Source of the DNA: CAZEZY01 sp964516635
Lineage (GTDB): Bacteria > Pseudomonadota > Gammaproteobacteria > Burkholderiales > Burkholderiaceae_C
Length of the DNA stretch: 5,359 nt
Reading direction: 5' to 3'
NCBI GenBank assembly: GCA_964516635.1
Contig: CAZEZY010000149.1
Location: 1 to 5,359, forward strand
This document shows positions 4,611 to 5,359 of this stretch, piece by piece. Numbering within the stretch: the stretch's first letter is position 1; each line of letters starts with the position of its first letter. The notes beneath the pieces are model-generated. The model was not told the DNA's origin, did not search any database, and was given only the letters and a program-made list of their open reading frames with translations. The position numbers and the translations under genes are program-made.

Positions 4611-5359
4611 TCAGTTGGTCACATCCCTGATCTGCTGCAGTGCAGCAGGATCATCCATGGTGGTCAGGTCACCCGGATCGCGACCTTCGCAAACGGCCTG
4701 GATGGCACGGCGAAGGAGCTTGCCTGATCGGGTCTTGGGCAGCACATTGACAAAACGGACTCGGGCCGGGCGGGCCACGGCGCCCAGTTGCTCGTCCACC
4801 ACTTTCATGATGGCTGCCTCGAGTTTCTGGGCCAGTTCGGGCGTCGCAGCCTGTGAAGGATCCTTGAGCACCGCAAAGGCCACGGCCACCTGGCCCTTGA
4901 GCTGATCGGCCACGCCGACCACGGCGACCTCGGCCACATTGGCGTGACTCGAAATGCTTTCCTCGATTTCGCGCGTGCCCAGGCGGTGGCCGGCCACGTT
5001 GATCACGTCATCGGTACGACCCAGAATGTAGAAGTAGCCGTCTTCGTCCTTGATGCCCCAGTCCGAGGTGCTGTACATCTGCTTGTTGGGGATGCCAGAC
5101 CAGTAGGCACTGATGTAGCGCTGGTCATTGCCCCAGACGGTCTGCAGGCAGCCCGGCGGCAGCGGGCCTTCCACCGCGATCACGCCTTTCTTGTTGGCTT
5201 CGGTGATTTCCTCGCCGGTCGCTTCGTCCACCAGCTTGACGTCGTAGCCGTACACCGCCTTGCCGGGCGAACCGAACTTGGTGGGAGCCGGTTCCACGCC
5301 GTTGCAGATGGCCATGATGGGCCAGCCTGTTTCGGTCTGCCAGTAGTTGTCGATGATGG
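4611..5359 (-). CDS. prpE: Propionate-CoA ligase (propionyl-CoA synthetase), C-terminal part
   Basis: AMP-forming acyl-CoA synthetase that activates propionate to propionyl-CoA via propionyl-AMP, feeding the 2-methylcitrate cycle (cytoplasm). The 248 C-terminal residues are present; the N-terminal part, roughly 380 residues if the length is typical, lies beyond the right edge. The fragment opens with the adenylate-binding motif DNYWQTETGWPI. Next come the adenylate-contacting aspartate in STSDWG, the hinge GRTDDVINVAGHRLGTREIEE, and the catalytic lysine in PKTRSGKLLRR (codon 4719-4721), the lysine acetylated in regulated members of the family. The ending CEGRDPGDLTTMDDPAALQQI, YWQTETGWPI and TREIEES are the PrpE forms; acetyl-CoA synthetase typically has WWQTETGG and a different tail. 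The true start is outside the window; the internal ATG at 5315 is not the start because YWQTETGW lies upstream of it in frame. A strong terminator follows. No damage is seen. Confidence 0.95.
   Translation of the reverse strand, partial: IIDNYWQTETGWPIMAICNGVEPAPTKFGSPGKAVYGYDVKLVDEATGEEITEANKKGVIAVEGPLPPGCLQTVWGNDQRYISAYWSGIPNKQMYSTSDWGIKDEDGYFYILGRTDDVINVAGHRLGTREIEESISSHANVAEVAVVGVADQLKGQVAVAFAVLKDPSQAATPELAQKLEAAIMKVVDEQLGAVARPARVRFVNVLPKTRSGKLLRRAIQAVCEGRDPGDLTTMDDPAALQQIRDVTN

Noticed and set aside
4594..4905. Plus-strand frame of 103 codons antisense to prpE.
   Set aside because: It overlaps the clearly coding PrpE C-terminus, including the catalytic lysine region, and has no family resemblance.

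Overview
All recognisable genes in this window lie on the minus strand, so the map is read from the high coordinates to the low ones. In transcription order they are: the 3' part of prpE (propionyl-CoA synthetase), a strong intrinsic terminator, a small ArsR-family repressor gene, a 78-residue Gly/Val-rich lipoprotein gene, a 228-base leader region, odhA (sucA, the complete E1 subunit of 2-oxoglutarate dehydrogenase), and the 5' half of odhB (sucB, the E2 subunit). Base composition is GC-rich, with few TTA, CTA or TCA codons in the coding strands. Together with the style of the OdhA, OdhB and PrpE sequences this points to a betaproteobacterium of the Burkholderiales. That placement comes from remembered family resemblance, not from a search.

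Region by region: 1-688 is odhB, running off the left edge, with its lipoyl domain, E3-binding domain and the first residues of the catalytic domain. A 39-base gap without a terminator separates it from odhA (728-3607), so the two form an operon. The odhA leader (3608-3835) holds a good Shine-Dalgarno, a plausible sigma70 promoter, a long imperfect hairpin and several copies of a GGTTGG(C) word. The lipoprotein gene (3836-4072) starts 10 bases after the arsR stop (arsR 4083-4457), so these two are probably one transcript. The arsR upstream region is compact: a candidate promoter overlaps one inverted repeat and abuts a perfect 16-bp palindrome, which directly touches the T-rich tail of the prpE terminator (4539-4577). 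prpE (4611-5359) runs off the right edge.

Functionally, odhA and odhB encode two subunits of the TCA-cycle complex that makes succinyl-CoA, and prpE activates propionate to propionyl-CoA. Both are central carbon metabolism, but the terminator shows that prpE is transcribed separately. The arsR-lipoprotein pair is an accessory two-gene unit between them. What it senses and what the lipoprotein does cannot be read from the sequence. Most of the window is ordinary core metabolism. The parts worth a second look are the arsR control region, the cysteine pattern of the repressor, the low-complexity lipoprotein and the repeat-rich odhA leader. No intergenic stretch exceeds 300 bases, and I see no RNA genes, mobile elements or CRISPR arrays.
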